From NCBI GenBank assembly GCA_014138725.1, contig JACJID010000008.1:372001-436000 (forward strand): DNA of 64,000 nucleotides. Direction: 5' to 3'. Each line of letters opens with the position of its first letter. Position 1 is the first letter of the stretch. The notes under the pieces are model-generated. The model was given only the letters and a program-made list of their open reading frames with translations, ran no database searches and was not told the DNA's origin. Both the position numbers and the translations under genes were made by a program. The stretch comes from Kutzneria viridogrisea (GTDB lineage: Bacteria; Actinomycetota; Actinomycetes; Mycobacteriales; Pseudonocardiaceae). Positions 8,546 to 16,362 of the stretch are shown here, piece after piece.

Positions 8546-10468
8546 CTAGTGACAGCCGCATCCACGCAGAGTCGCCGCCAGCACGTCCAGAGCGGCCCGT
8601 CCGCTGTCGATGTTCGAGCCGTTGGACATCAGCGCGAACACCAGCACCCTGCCCTCGGTGTCGAGCACGACCCCGGCCAGGGTGTTGACGTTGGACAGGG
8701 TGCCGGTCTTGGCCCGCACCAGACCCTTGCCCGCCACCGAGTTGGCGTCCTTGTAGCGGGACGCCAGCGTGCCGGTGCCCCCGGCCACGGGCAGGCCGTT
8801 GAGCAGCGGGCGCAGCTTGGCGGTGCGCGGGTCCCCGCCGTCCGGGCCCGCCGCGACGGTCAGGATGGAACTGAGCAGCTTCGAGGTCACCCGGTCGTTG
8901 GTGGACAGCCCGCTGCCGTCGACCATCGTCACGCCGGTCAGGTCGAACTTGTTGTCCCGCAACACCTTCAGCACGGCCTGGCTGCCCGAGGAGAAGGAGG
9001 CCGGGTCACCCGCGGAGCGGGCCACCTCACGGCCGACCGCCTCGGCGAGCACGTTGTCGGAGATCTCCAGCAGGTTGTCGACCAGGTCGGTGAGCGGGGC
9101 GGAGCTGACCGAGCCGAGCACCGCGGACCCGCTGGGCGCGCTGCCCTTGGCCGACTGGGCCGGGTCGGCGCCCAGCCGCTTGGCGAGCTCCTTCGCGGCG
9201 TCCAGGTCGGGGGTGGGGGTGCGCGGCGGGTCCTGCTCGGTGGGCTTGCTGCGGCCACCGTCGAGCATCACCGGGGAGATCGGGGACCACGAGCCCCCGG
9301 CGATGTCGTTGCTGTCCCAGCCGGGGGCCATGCCGTCCCCGGTGTACCGGCTGGTGTCGACCAGCACCTTGCGCACGGGTCCGCCCGCGGCCTTGCGCAC
9401 CTGGGCCACCAGGTCGTCCAGGTGGGCGGCACCGGGGTAGACCGACTCCTTGCCCACGGGCAGTGAGGACAGCGTGGGGTCGCCGCCGCCGACCAGCACC
9501 ACGGTGCCCGGCTCCGACCCGGCGACCACGGTGGTGGTGAACCGGGTCTGCGGGTCCAGGCTGAGCAGTGCGGCGGAGGTGGTGAGCAGCTTGCCCGCCG
9601 AGGCGGGGGTCAGCGGGGTCCCGGAGTTGCTGTCCCACAGGGTGCTGCCGGTGGTGGGGTCGACCACGCTGCCGGTGAGCGTGCCCAGTGCCGGGGACGA
9701 GGCCGGACCGGCCAGCGCCGCCTTGACCCCGTCCGAGGTGGGGGCCGTGCCCGTGGTGGCGGGTCGCAGCTGCGGGGTGGGCGCCAGTGGGGCGGGCGGC
9801 GGGACGGTGGTGGTGCTGGGGCCGCCGAGGCCGAGCGCGGTGAGCACGGTGGGACCGCCGAACACGGCGCCCGCGCCGAGCGCGACCACGGCGACCAGCG
9901 CGAACCCGAGCAGCACCAGCTTGCGGCCACCGCGGCGTTGCGCGGGCACCTCGACCTCGGGCTGCTCCTCGTGGTGCTCGTCCTCGGCCGGGGTCTCGCG
10001 GGGCGGCGGGGGCAGCTGGGGCGGGGGCTGCGGCACGTTCTCGTCCACCTGCGGGGCGCCCGCCGCGGGCCAGGGCCGCGCCGGGCGGGGCACCCGCACG
10101 CGCACCGTGGGCGGGTCCTCGGCCTCCATCGCGGGCATCTGCACGGTGGGCGGGTCCTGCCGGGCGCGGTCGTTGTTCACCGGCATCTTGGTGGTGTGCT
10201 CGCTGGGCAGCCGCAGGGTCGGCGGATCGGCGGGCACGACCACCGCGGGCTGGGTCGGCGGGTCCGCGGGCGGCGGCACCGCGGGGCGGGGCAGCTGCTC
10301 GGTGAGGTTCACCGGTTCGGAGGATGCCGGTTCAGCGGTGGGCCATCCGGGTGCCGAGTCGTCCCCGTCGGCGGTCGGCCAGCCCTGATTCTCACCCTGA
10401 CCAGCGGGAACGCCCTCGTCAGGTGACGAGGTCGGCCATCCCGACGTCGGCTGGCCTGGTCCGGCCAC
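8546..10468 (-). CDS. dacB: D-alanyl-D-alanine carboxypeptidase/endopeptidase (PBP4 type)
   Basis: DacB trims or cuts peptidoglycan peptides outside the membrane. The chosen GTG at 10468 has AGGAGG at ideal spacing, giving 640 residues. The first 170 are a Pro/Thr-rich cytoplasmic region, unusually long for DacB, followed by one membrane segment near 180-200 and a class-C penicillin-binding domain. The active-site triads are visible: SAGK near 289, SDN near 468 and KTG near 583. Repeated DPPTxR-like segments in the cytoplasmic part (DPPTLRL, DPPTVQM, DPPTVRV) could be phosphorylation or protein-binding sites; this is inference. Confidence 0.92.
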   Translation of the reverse strand: MAGPGQPTSGWPTSSPDEGVPAGQGENQGWPTADGDDSAPGWPTAEPASSEPVNLTEQLPRPAVPPPADPPTQPAVVVPADPPTLRLPSEHTTKMPVNNDRARQDPPTVQMPAMEAEDPPTVRVRVPRPARPWPAAGAPQVDENVPQPPPQLPPPPRETPAEDEHHEEQPEVEVPAQRRGGRKLVLLGFALVAVVALGAGAVFGGPTVLTALGLGGPSTTTVPPPAPLAPTPQLRPATTGTAPTSDGVKAALAGPASSPALGTLTGSVVDPTTGSTLWDSNSGTPLTPASAGKLLTTSAALLSLDPQTRFTTTVVAGSEPGTVVLVGGGDPTLSSLPVGKESVYPGAAHLDDLVAQVRKAAGGPVRKVLVDTSRYTGDGMAPGWDSNDIAGGSWSPISPVMLDGGRSKPTEQDPPRTPTPDLDAAKELAKRLGADPAQSAKGSAPSGSAVLGSVSSAPLTDLVDNLLEISDNVLAEAVGREVARSAGDPASFSSGSQAVLKVLRDNKFDLTGVTMVDGSGLSTNDRVTSKLLSSILTVAAGPDGGDPRTAKLRPLLNGLPVAGGTGTLASRYKDANSVAGKGLVRAKTGTLSNVNTLAGVVLDTEGRVLVFALMSNGSNIDSGRAALDVLAATLRGCGCH

Positions 10469-10634
10469 GAGTTCCTCCTCACAGCGGTCCGCGCCGAACA
10501 CGGACCAAACTCACACTGCTCAGCGGCCACTTCGATACCGACGCCGCACACCTCGTGGTCCACACTAGTGGCGTAACCGGAGTGTCGAGTTGCGCGCGAG
10601 GTGCGCGCACGAAGAGGCGAAACGAGCGAGGACT

Positions 10635-11153
10635 GTGGAGTTCGACGTCACCATCGAGATCCCCAAGGGCGTGCGCAACAAGTACGAGGTGGACCACAAG
10701 ACGGGGCGCATCCGCCTGGACCGCACCTTGTTCACCGCCACCCAGTACCCCGCCGACTACGGGTTCGTGGACGACACCCTGGGCGAGGACGGGGACCCGC
10801 TGGACGCACTCGTGCTGGTGCAGGAGCCGACCTTCCCGGGCTGCCTGATCCGCGCGCGGGCCATCGGCATGTTCCGCATGACCGACGAGAAGGGCGGCGA
10901 CGACAAGCTGCTCTGCGTGCCCGCCGAGGACCCCCGGTCGGAGCACCTGCGTGACATCCACCACCTCAACGAGTTCCACAAGCTGGAGATCCAGCACTTC
11001 TTCGAGGTCTACAAGGACCTGGAGCCGGGCAAGAGCGTGGAGGGCGCGACCTGGGTCGGCCGCACCGACGCCGAGGCCGAGATCCAGCGCTCCTACAAGC
11101 GCTACACCGACGCGGTGGCCAACGGCGAGATGGAGCCGTTCGCCAAGCACTGA
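10635..11153 (+). CDS. ppa: Inorganic pyrophosphatase
   Basis: Soluble family I pyrophosphatase hydrolyses PPi to two phosphates and pulls biosynthetic reactions forward. The GTG at 10635 gives 172 residues beginning [20 protein letters not shown], the standard N-terminus. The metal site reads [11 protein letters not shown], and [11 protein letters not shown] and VGWxG-like GRTDAEAEI follow as usual. It is divergent from dacB. A membrane pyrophosphatase (hppA) is also present in the window. Confidence 0.96.
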   Translation: MEFDVTIEIPKGVRNKYEVDHKTGRIRLDRTLFTATQYPADYGFVDDTLGEDGDPLDALVLVQEPTFPGCLIRARAIGMFRMTDEKGGDDKLLCVPAEDPRSEHLRDIHHLNEFHKLEIQHFFEVYKDLEPGKSVEGATWVGRTDAEAEIQRSYKRYTDAVANGEMEPFAKH

Positions 11154-11163
11154 GCACGAGCGA

Positions 11164-11194
11164 AGGGCCCCTGCCGGATTCCGGCAGGGGCCCT
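11164..11194. terminator. Bidirectional terminator between ppa and the efflux pump
   Basis: Arms AGGGCCCCTGCCGGA (11164-11178) and the exact complement (11180-11194) form a 15-bp GC-rich stem with a minimal loop. It lies 11 nt after the ppa stop and 17 nt before the stop of the convergent MFS gene, so it can serve both. Confidence 0.85.
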
Positions 11195-11210
11195 CACGTT
11201 TCGGGTCAGC

Positions 11211-12911
11211 TCACTCCATGACGGGCATGAGCGTGCGCTCCTCGGCCTCCTCGTCGGCGGAGCGCTGCATGCCGGACTTGCTCGACAGCGGCACCTCCTT
11301 GAGGAACCAGACGAGCACGAACGCCACCGCGGTCACCACGCTGCCGACCACGAACACCAGGTCGATCGCCTGGGAGAAGCCCTCCAGGACCGGACGCGCC
11401 AGCCGGGCGTCCAGGTGCTCGATGAACTGGGTGTTCTCCAGGTCGATGCCCGTTCCCCCGCCGCCGTTGAGGCTCTTGAGGAAGCCGGCGTTGGCCGGGT
11501 CGGCGAGCACCTTCGGGTCGTGCGTGGCCGCCTGGAACTCCGGGGTCTTCGCCGCGTTGCCGAACGCCGTGCCGATCTTGTCCTGGACCACGCCGAACAG
11601 GATCGACAGCGAGATCGCGGTACCGGCCGTGCCGCCCATGGAGCGGAAGAACGTGGCCGAGGCGGTCGCCACGCCCATGTCCCTCGGCGCGACCACGTTC
11701 TGGATGGCCAGCACCAGGGTCTGCATGCACAGGCCAAGGCCGAAGCCCATCAGGCCCATGATCAGGCAGCAGACGAGCAGCCCGGTGTCCGGGGTCATCT
11801 GGCCGAACAGCAGCAGCGCGACGCCCATCGCCGCGGAGCCCACGATCGGCATGAACTTGTAGCGCCCGGTGCGGGCGATGACCTGGCCGGAGCCCAGCGA
11901 GGCGATCGTGATGCCCGCCATCAGCGGCAGGGTCAGCAGGCCCGCCGAGGTCGGCGTCTGGCCCTTCACGATCTGCAGGTACAGCGGCAGGGCCGCCAAC
12001 CCGCCGAACATGCCCATGCCGACGATGAAGTTGAGCACGTTGGCCAGGCTGAACACCCCGTTGCGGAACATGCGCAGCGGCAGCAGTGCGGCGTCGCCCA
12101 TCTTGTTCTCCACGAACAGGAAGGCGGCGATGCCCAGGCCACCGATCACGTACATCAGCACCGAGTCCGTCGAACCCCAGCCCCACTCGCGGCCCTGCTC
12201 GGCCACGATCAGCAGCGGCACGACACCGATGGTCAGGGTGAGCGCGCCGAAGTAGTCCACGCGCTGCTTGACCGGGGTGTGCGGGAGGTTGAGCACCCTG
12301 CTGACCACGGCCAGCGCGATGATGCCGATCGGCAGGTTCACCAGGAACACCCAGCGCCAGCCCTCGAAGCCGAGCAGGTTGTCCAGCCCCGCGAAGAAGC
12401 CGCCGACCACCGGTCCGGCCACACTGGACACACCGAACACGGCGAGGAAGTAGCCCTGGTACTTGCCCCGCTCACGCGGTGACACCATGTCGCCGACGAT
12501 GGCGAAGGCCAGTGACATCAGGCCACCGGCGCCCAGGCCCTGCACCGCGCGGAACGCGGCCAGCTCGTACATCGAGGTGGAGATGCCGGACAGCACCGAG
12601 CCGACCAGGAAGATCGAGATCGCGGTGAGGTACATCGGCTTGCGCCCGACGATGTCGGACAGCTTGCCGTACAGCGGCGTGGAGATGGTCGAGGTGATCA
12701 GGTAGGCGGTGGTGGCCCACGCCTGGATGGTCTGACCGTGCAGCTGGTCGGCGATGGTGCGCATGGCTGAGGCGACGATGGTCTGATCCAACGCCGCGAG
12801 CAGCATGCCCAACATCAGTCCGGAGATCACCGAGATGATCTGCCGGTGCGTGAACCCGCCGACGCCAACGCCGGCCGCCACCGGCGTCGCGTTGCCAGCG
12901 GACTGTGACAT
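11211..12911 (-). CDS. DHA2-family MFS multidrug efflux transporter
   Basis: This proton-driven exporter has 566 residues and about 14 membrane segments, as expected for the EmrB/QacA (DHA2) family. It shows the family's LAALDQTIVASAMRTIADQL in segment 1 and the cytoplasmic-loop motif GKLSDIVGRKPMYL. The C-terminal tail is charged. Its ATG (12911) overlaps the stop of the upstream marR gene as TGATG, so the two are one operon and the regulator very likely represses the pump. The exported compound cannot be told from sequence. Confidence 0.92.
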   Translation of the reverse strand: MSQSAGNATPVAAGVGVGGFTHRQIISVISGLMLGMLLAALDQTIVASAMRTIADQLHGQTIQAWATTAYLITSTISTPLYGKLSDIVGRKPMYLTAISIFLVGSVLSGISTSMYELAAFRAVQGLGAGGLMSLAFAIVGDMVSPRERGKYQGYFLAVFGVSSVAGPVVGGFFAGLDNLLGFEGWRWVFLVNLPIGIIALAVVSRVLNLPHTPVKQRVDYFGALTLTIGVVPLLIVAEQGREWGWGSTDSVLMYVIGGLGIAAFLFVENKMGDAALLPLRMFRNGVFSLANVLNFIVGMGMFGGLAALPLYLQIVKGQTPTSAGLLTLPLMAGITIASLGSGQVIARTGRYKFMPIVGSAAMGVALLLFGQMTPDTGLLVCCLIMGLMGFGLGLCMQTLVLAIQNVVAPRDMGVATASATFFRSMGGTAGTAISLSILFGVVQDKIGTAFGNAAKTPEFQAATHDPKVLADPANAGFLKSLNGGGGTGIDLENTQFIEHLDARLARPVLEGFSQAIDLVFVVGSVVTAVAFVLVWFLKEVPLSSKSGMQRSADEEAEERTLMPVME

Positions 12912-13432
12912 CACTTCTCCCCTCGCGAGTCCACCTTGCCGGTGAACTCGGCAGTAAAGATTGGTAGGAAGCGCTCGTAGTCGCCGATGAACTGGGCGAA
13001 CAGCGCGGCGAAGCGGGCACGGTCGGCATCGGGCCAGTAGCCGATCATCTCGGCGATGAGCTGGTTGCGGCGGCTGCGCTTGTCCTCCAGCAGCCGCACC
13101 CCCTGCTCGGTGGCCGCGAGCACCGTGGCCCTGCCGTCCTCCGTGTCGACCTTGCGCTCGACCAGACCCTCCTTGACCAGCTGCGCCACTTGGCGGCTGA
13201 CCGTGGACGGGTCTGCCCACACGGCCTCGGCCAGTGCGTTCGACCGCAGCGGCCCCTTCGCCACCAGGGTGACCAGGAGCATGAACGCGGACCGGTCCAT
13301 GCCTCCCTTGCCCGCCTGTGCGGCCACGCAGGCGCTCAGCCGCTGCAGTCGGGCCAGTGCCATGCCGATGTCGTCCGCGGTGCGCAGATCGTCCTCGGTG
13401 ACGGCGCTGGTCTCCCTGATCGGAGCTACCAC
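12911..13432 (-). CDS. MarR-family repressor of the adjacent efflux pump
   Basis: A winged-helix MarR protein of about 173 residues. The DNA-recognition segment reads LAEAVWADPSTVSRQVAQLVKEGLVERK, followed by the wing DTEDGRATVLAATEQGV. Two GTG codons in tandem (13435 and 13432) after a G-rich stretch are the likely starts; an earlier ATG at 13507 is possible but would run across the tandem operator-like repeats at 13449-13478. It is translationally coupled to the DHA2 pump, the classic MarR-pump arrangement. Confidence 0.85.
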   Translation of the reverse strand: MVAPIRETSAVTEDDLRTADDIGMALARLQRLSACVAAQAGKGGMDRSAFMLLVTLVAKGPLRSNALAEAVWADPSTVSRQVAQLVKEGLVERKVDTEDGRATVLAATEQGVRLLEDKRSRRNQLIAEMIGYWPDADRARFAALFAQFIGDYERFLPIFTAEFTGKVDSRGEK

Positions 13433-13448
13433 CACACCCCCCTGTTGC

Positions 13449-13478
13449 TTGCGGCATCCAATTAGTTGCCGGATACAA
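13449..13478. promoter_or_regulatory. Tandem operator-like repeat upstream of marR-pump operon
   Basis: TTGCGGCATCCAA (13449-13461) and TTGCCGGATACAA (13466-13478) agree at 10 of 13 positions and start 17 bp apart. Each is a TTG-7-CAA pseudo-palindrome. They lie just upstream of the likely GTG start, where an autoregulatory MarR operator would be expected. Binding is inference. Confidence 0.45.
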
Positions 13479-13535
13479 GCATGCACTTCATGGAGGTCTC
13501 TTAGCAAACGAAATACTCTGTGACCCCGGTCGCAG

Positions 13536-13991
13536 TCAGCGCCTGCGCTCCGCCAGCGCCAGTACGAACCGCTGGAAGTGCGCCCCGAACTGGGACAACT
13601 CCTCGTCCGACCAGTCCTCGACCATCTCCGCGAACAGCCCCACCCTGGCCCTGCGCATCTTGGCGATGACCCGCTTGCCCGCCGGGGTCAGCTCCACCAC
13701 GGCCGCCCGCGCGTCCTGCGGATCGATGCCGCGACGCACCAGGTGGAGCCGCTCCAACTGGGTCAGGTGCCGGCTGCCGGTGGTCGGCCCGATGCCCGCA
13801 GCCGCCGCGACCTCGGCGACCCGGGCCGAGCCGAGGTCGGCGACCACGCTGAGCACCGGGTAGACCGCGTCGTCCAGATCCAGGCCGCCCGCGCGCAGCA
13901 ACTCCCCGTAGAGGTGAGCCCGGTTGGCGCGCTGCAACAACGCCGTCGCGGACTGCTCGATGGCCTGGAGCGCCTCGTCCCTGTTCGTCAC
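13536..13991 (-). CDS. MarR-family transcriptional regulator
   Basis: The 151-residue protein begins VTNRDEALQAIEQSATALLQ at GTG 13991. The winged helix is clear: VAEVAAAAGIGPTTGSRHLTQLERLHLVRRG, with the wing DPQDARAAVVELTPAGK. TATTCT lies 7 nt upstream of the GTG, so the transcript is probably leaderless. It is divergent from a small NTF2-like gene, with two TGCGTGC-type inverted repeats in the 84-bp gap; it probably controls both directions. Confidence 0.88.
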   Translation of the reverse strand: MTNRDEALQAIEQSATALLQRANRAHLYGELLRAGGLDLDDAVYPVLSVVADLGSARVAEVAAAAGIGPTTGSRHLTQLERLHLVRRGIDPQDARAAVVELTPAGKRVIAKMRRARVGLFAEMVEDWSDEELSQFGAHFQRFVLALAERRR

Positions 13992-14006
13992 GCGACCCAG
14001 AATACC

Positions 14007-14056
14007 TGCACCTTGCACGCATCTGTTTTTCGGATTAACGTGCGTGCTGCACGCAC
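14007..14056. promoter_or_regulatory. Two inverted repeats in the divergent marR/NTF2 promoter
   Basis: GTGCGTGC-T-GCACGCAC (14040-14056) is a perfect palindrome next to the NTF2 gene. TGCACCTTGCACGCA (14007-14021) is a related, looser copy just upstream of the marR -10 box. Together they look like a pair of MarR operators. Confidence 0.55.
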
Positions 14057-14075
14057 TTTTTCGAGGAGGAACCCC

Positions 14076-14471
14076 ATGGACGCCAAGAAGTTCGTCGAGA
14101 ACGCCATGCAGGACGTGCTGTTCGGCGGCATCGAGGACGTGGAGCAGGCAGTGGACACCTACTTCACCCAGGACTACGTCCAGCACACCGACGGGCACGT
14201 GCTCGACAGGGCCGCGTTCGTCGACCACGTGCGGCACCTGCGGGCACGCGGCCTCACCGAGGTCCAGGTGCAGGTGCAGGAGATCGCCGTCGAGGGCTCG
14301 ACCGTGGCCGACGTGCACACCGTGCGCGGCACCAAGCCCGACGGCACGCCAGTCGAGGTCGAGGTCTACATGTTCACCCAGCTCAGGGATGGCAAGGCCG
14401 CCAGTATCCGCGAGCTGAGCAGGCTCATCACGGGCGCAGCGGAGGACAGTGATCTGGGTCACGCGCACTAG
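14076..14471 (+). CDS. SnoaL/NTF2-like protein
   Basis: A 131-residue single-domain protein with the alpha+beta cone features of the SnoaL/NTF2 superfamily: DTYFTQDYVQHTDG, then alternating strands ending in VYMFTQLRDGKAASIRELSR. Such proteins act as small cyclases, isomerases or ligand-binding proteins; no catalytic role can be assigned. The start ATG 14076 follows GAGGAGGA. It is divergent from and probably regulated by the MarR gene. Confidence 0.82.
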   Translation: MDAKKFVENAMQDVLFGGIEDVEQAVDTYFTQDYVQHTDGHVLDRAAFVDHVRHLRARGLTEVQVQVQEIAVEGSTVADVHTVRGTKPDGTPVEVEVYMFTQLRDGKAASIRELSRLITGAAEDSDLGHAH

Positions 14472-14500
14472 CTAAGTTACCGTCGAGTAGCATCGTTGCC

Positions 14501-14953
14501 ATGAGCATCGACTACGCGCTGATCGGCGAGGGCATGAAGCAGGCCGTGCCGTGGGTCGGCACGAACGGGGTCCAGTTCGAGCACGTCAGCGGCGAGAAGG
14601 TCGTCGCGGTGCTGCCCGACGCCGCCCCGCAGCACAACCACGTCGGTGGCCCGCACGCCGCGATGATCTTCGGCATCGGCGAGACCGCCTCCGGCGCGGT
14701 GGTCATGGCCGCCTTCGCCGAGCAGCTGGGCCGGGCGGTGCCGCTGGTCGCCAACGCCGAGATCCGCTACAAGAAGGTCGCGCTCGGGGACCTGCGCGCC
14801 GAGGCGGTGCTGGGCAGGTCCGCCGAGGAGGTCATCGCCGAACTCGACGCGGGCCAGCGCCCCGAGTTCCCGGTGCACGTGACGATCTCCAACGCCGAGG
14901 GCGTGACCACCACCGAGCTGACCGTGGTGTGGACCCTGCGCCCCAACCGCTGA
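14501..14953 (+). CDS. Hotdog-fold thioesterase-like protein (DUF4442)
   Basis: A 150-residue hotdog-fold protein of the DUF4442/PaaI-like group. HNHVGGPHAAMIFGIGETASG is the hotdog central helix motif with the HxGG-like turn, and the C-terminal strands VHVTISNAEGVTTTELTVVW complete the fold. A thioester substrate (acyl-CoA) is likely but unknown. ATG 14501 lies 7 nt after TAGCAT, pointing to a leaderless transcript. A palindrome starts 8 nt after its stop. Confidence 0.8.
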   Translation: MSIDYALIGEGMKQAVPWVGTNGVQFEHVSGEKVVAVLPDAAPQHNHVGGPHAAMIFGIGETASGAVVMAAFAEQLGRAVPLVANAEIRYKKVALGDLRAEAVLGRSAEEVIAELDAGQRPEFPVHVTISNAEGVTTTELTVVWTLRPNR

Positions 14954-14961
14954 GCCGCCAC

Positions 14962-15004
14962 GAAGGTGTCATTCAGCCCGTCCGACCTGGCGAATGACAC
15001 CTTC
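14962..15004. repeat. Palindrome of the AAGGTG...CACCTT family, copy 2
   Basis: Arms GAAGGTGTCATTC (14962-14974) and GAATGACACCTTC (14992-15004) are exact complements around a 17-nt loop. It lies 8 nt after the thioesterase stop and probably terminates it. The outer sequence (GAAGGTG, CACCTTCATG) resembles copies 1 and 4. Confidence 0.75.
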
Positions 15005-15026
15005 ATGGGGCCCGGGAACCCCCAGT

Positions 15027-15134
15027 TTGTCCACACCCGCCGAGTTGTCCACAAGTGGATCTCCAGCAAGATCAACCGGGCGCGAGGGCGGGTAGACTGG
15101 AACCGGGGTCGCCCCCCCGAGGAGTGGTGGGGGA
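15027..15134 (+). repeat. Composite paired-box repeat, copy B
   Basis: TTGTCCACA occurs at 15027-15035 and 15045-15053, 18 bp apart. TGGATCTCCAGCAAGATCA follows directly, and the tail GGTAGACTGGAACCGGGG plus a run of seven C and GAGGAGTGG ends near 15134. The copy lies in a convergent gap between the thioesterase and the L11 paralogue, 22 bp after a palindrome of the companion family. Confidence 0.65.
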
Positions 15135-15142
15135 CGCACGGG

Positions 15143-15568
15143 TTAGTCGGCCACCCGCACTCCCATGGAGCGGGCGGTGCCCGCGATGGTGCGCATGGCG
15201 GCGGCCAGGTCGGTGGTGTTCAGGTCGGACAGCTTGCGCTCGGCGATCAGCCGCAGTTGCTCCCGGCTCAGCTCGCCGGCATCGACCTGACCGGGCCGGG
15301 CCGATCCCTTGCCACCCAACGCCTTGCGGATCAGGAACGCCGTGGGCGGGGTCTTCAGCCGCAGCGTGAACGAGCGGTCCTCGTACACGGTGACGACCAC
15401 CGGCACGATGTCCCCGCGCTGCCCGGCGGTGGCCTCGTCGTACCCGCGCTTGACCTCCCGCAGGTTCACGCCGGTCTGCCCCAGCATCTTGCCCAGGTCG
15501 GCGACCGGGGCCTCGCCCGCGGTCAGCTCCATGGTGACCTCGAAGGTCCTCTTCTTCTGCACAGCCAT
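15143..15568 (-). CDS. Stand-alone divergent ribosomal protein L11 paralogue
   Basis: The 141-residue protein is L11-like from end to end: LGQTGVNLREVKRGYDEAT, RGDIVPVVVTVYEDRSFTLR, LKTPPTAFLIRKALGGKGS, and the C-terminal DLAAAMRTIAGTARSMGV. Normal length. The proline-rich N-terminal motif of standard L11 (PPVGPALGQ), which binds thiopeptide antibiotics, is replaced by APVADLGKMLGQ. None of the usual partners (secE, nusG, rplA) is nearby, so this is most likely a second L11. TAGCGT lies 8 nt before the ATG (leaderless). A ribosomal, stress or thiopeptide-tolerance role is inference. Confidence 0.85.
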   Translation of the reverse strand: MAVQKKRTFEVTMELTAGEAPVADLGKMLGQTGVNLREVKRGYDEATAGQRGDIVPVVVTVYEDRSFTLRLKTPPTAFLIRKALGGKGSARPGQVDAGELSREQLRLIAERKLSDLNTTDLAAAMRTIAGTARSMGVRVAD

Positions 15569-15587
15569 GGGCGGCGACGCTAGGGAC

Positions 15588-15600
15588 TGACGCTACGTCA
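15588..15600. promoter_or_regulatory. TGACG-CTA-CGTCA inverted repeat between divergent genes
   Basis: A small inverted repeat with 5-bp arms sits immediately upstream of the -10 box of the L11 paralogue (TAGCGT at 15577-15582, minus strand). It is a possible operator for that promoter; short enough to be chance. Confidence 0.3.
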
Positions 15601-15691
15601 GGCTCAAACCCGTTTACCGGTGACACCTGTCATGGCCGACAGCGGACGTACGACATGCCCTTGACGCACAACGGATTCCTAGCGTTGGGGC

Positions 15692-16357
15692 ATGACGACG
15701 ACCAAGCTCCCCGTCAGCGACCAGACCGAGGAGCGCAGGGCTGCCCTGCGCGGACTGCTGCCGCTGGTGGTCGACATCCTGCTGCCACTGGGCGCCTACT
15801 ACCTGCTGAGCAACCTGGGCGTGCCGACGATCTGGGCGCTGGCGCTGAGCGGGCTGATCCCGGCCGGGCGCACGATCTGGAGCTTCCTGCGCAACGGCGC
15901 ACCGGACCGCCTGGCACTGGTGGTGCTGGTCTTCACGGTGGTCGGCATCCCGATCAGCCTGCTCACCGGCTCACCCCAGTTCATGCTCGCCAAGGAGTCG
16001 GTCGGCATCCTGCCCCTCGGGCTGCTGGTAATCGGGGCCGGGCTGCGCGGCAAGCCGATGATGGCGGCCGCGGTGAAGCCGTTCCTCGCGGGCAGCAGCG
16101 CGAAGGCCGCCGCCTGGGAGCACCTGCTGGCCACCTCCCCCGAGTTCCGCGGGCACCTCGTCACCGCCAGCACCGTCTGGGGCATGGGCATGGTGCTGGA
16201 GTTCTTCGCCCGCCTCGCGGTGATCTACCTGCTGCCCTTCGACACGGCGGTGTGGGCGACCAACATCCCGCTGATCGCCATGATCGTGCTGTGCAACGTG
16301 GCGCAGCGGCCCGCGGTGGCGCGGGCCGCTGCGATGCTGGGACAGCACACCGCGTGA
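15692..16357 (+). CDS. VC0807-like integral membrane protein
   Basis: A 221-residue protein with about six hydrophobic segments (for example LLPLVVDILLPLGAYYLL, LALVVLVFTVVGIPISLL, IPLIAMIVLCNVAQRP). It matches the VC0807/septation-like membrane protein type often seen in actinobacteria; function unknown. ATG 15692 lies exactly 6 nt after TAGCGT (15680-15685), so it is probably translated from a leaderless mRNA. It converges on the papain-like peptidase gene with a 5-bp gap. Confidence 0.7.
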   Translation: MTTTKLPVSDQTEERRAALRGLLPLVVDILLPLGAYYLLSNLGVPTIWALALSGLIPAGRTIWSFLRNGAPDRLALVVLVFTVVGIPISLLTGSPQFMLAKESVGILPLGLLVIGAGLRGKPMMAAAVKPFLAGSSAKAAAWEHLLATSPEFRGHLVTASTVWGMGMVLEFFARLAVIYLLPFDTAVWATNIPLIAMIVLCNVAQRPAVARAAAMLGQHTA

Positions 16358-16362
16358 CCGGC

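Noticed and set aside
15027-15053. Paired TTGTCCACA boxes as a replication origin
   Set aside because: Only two boxes per site, five scattered sites, no AT-rich unwinding region and no dnaA, dnaN or rpmH nearby.
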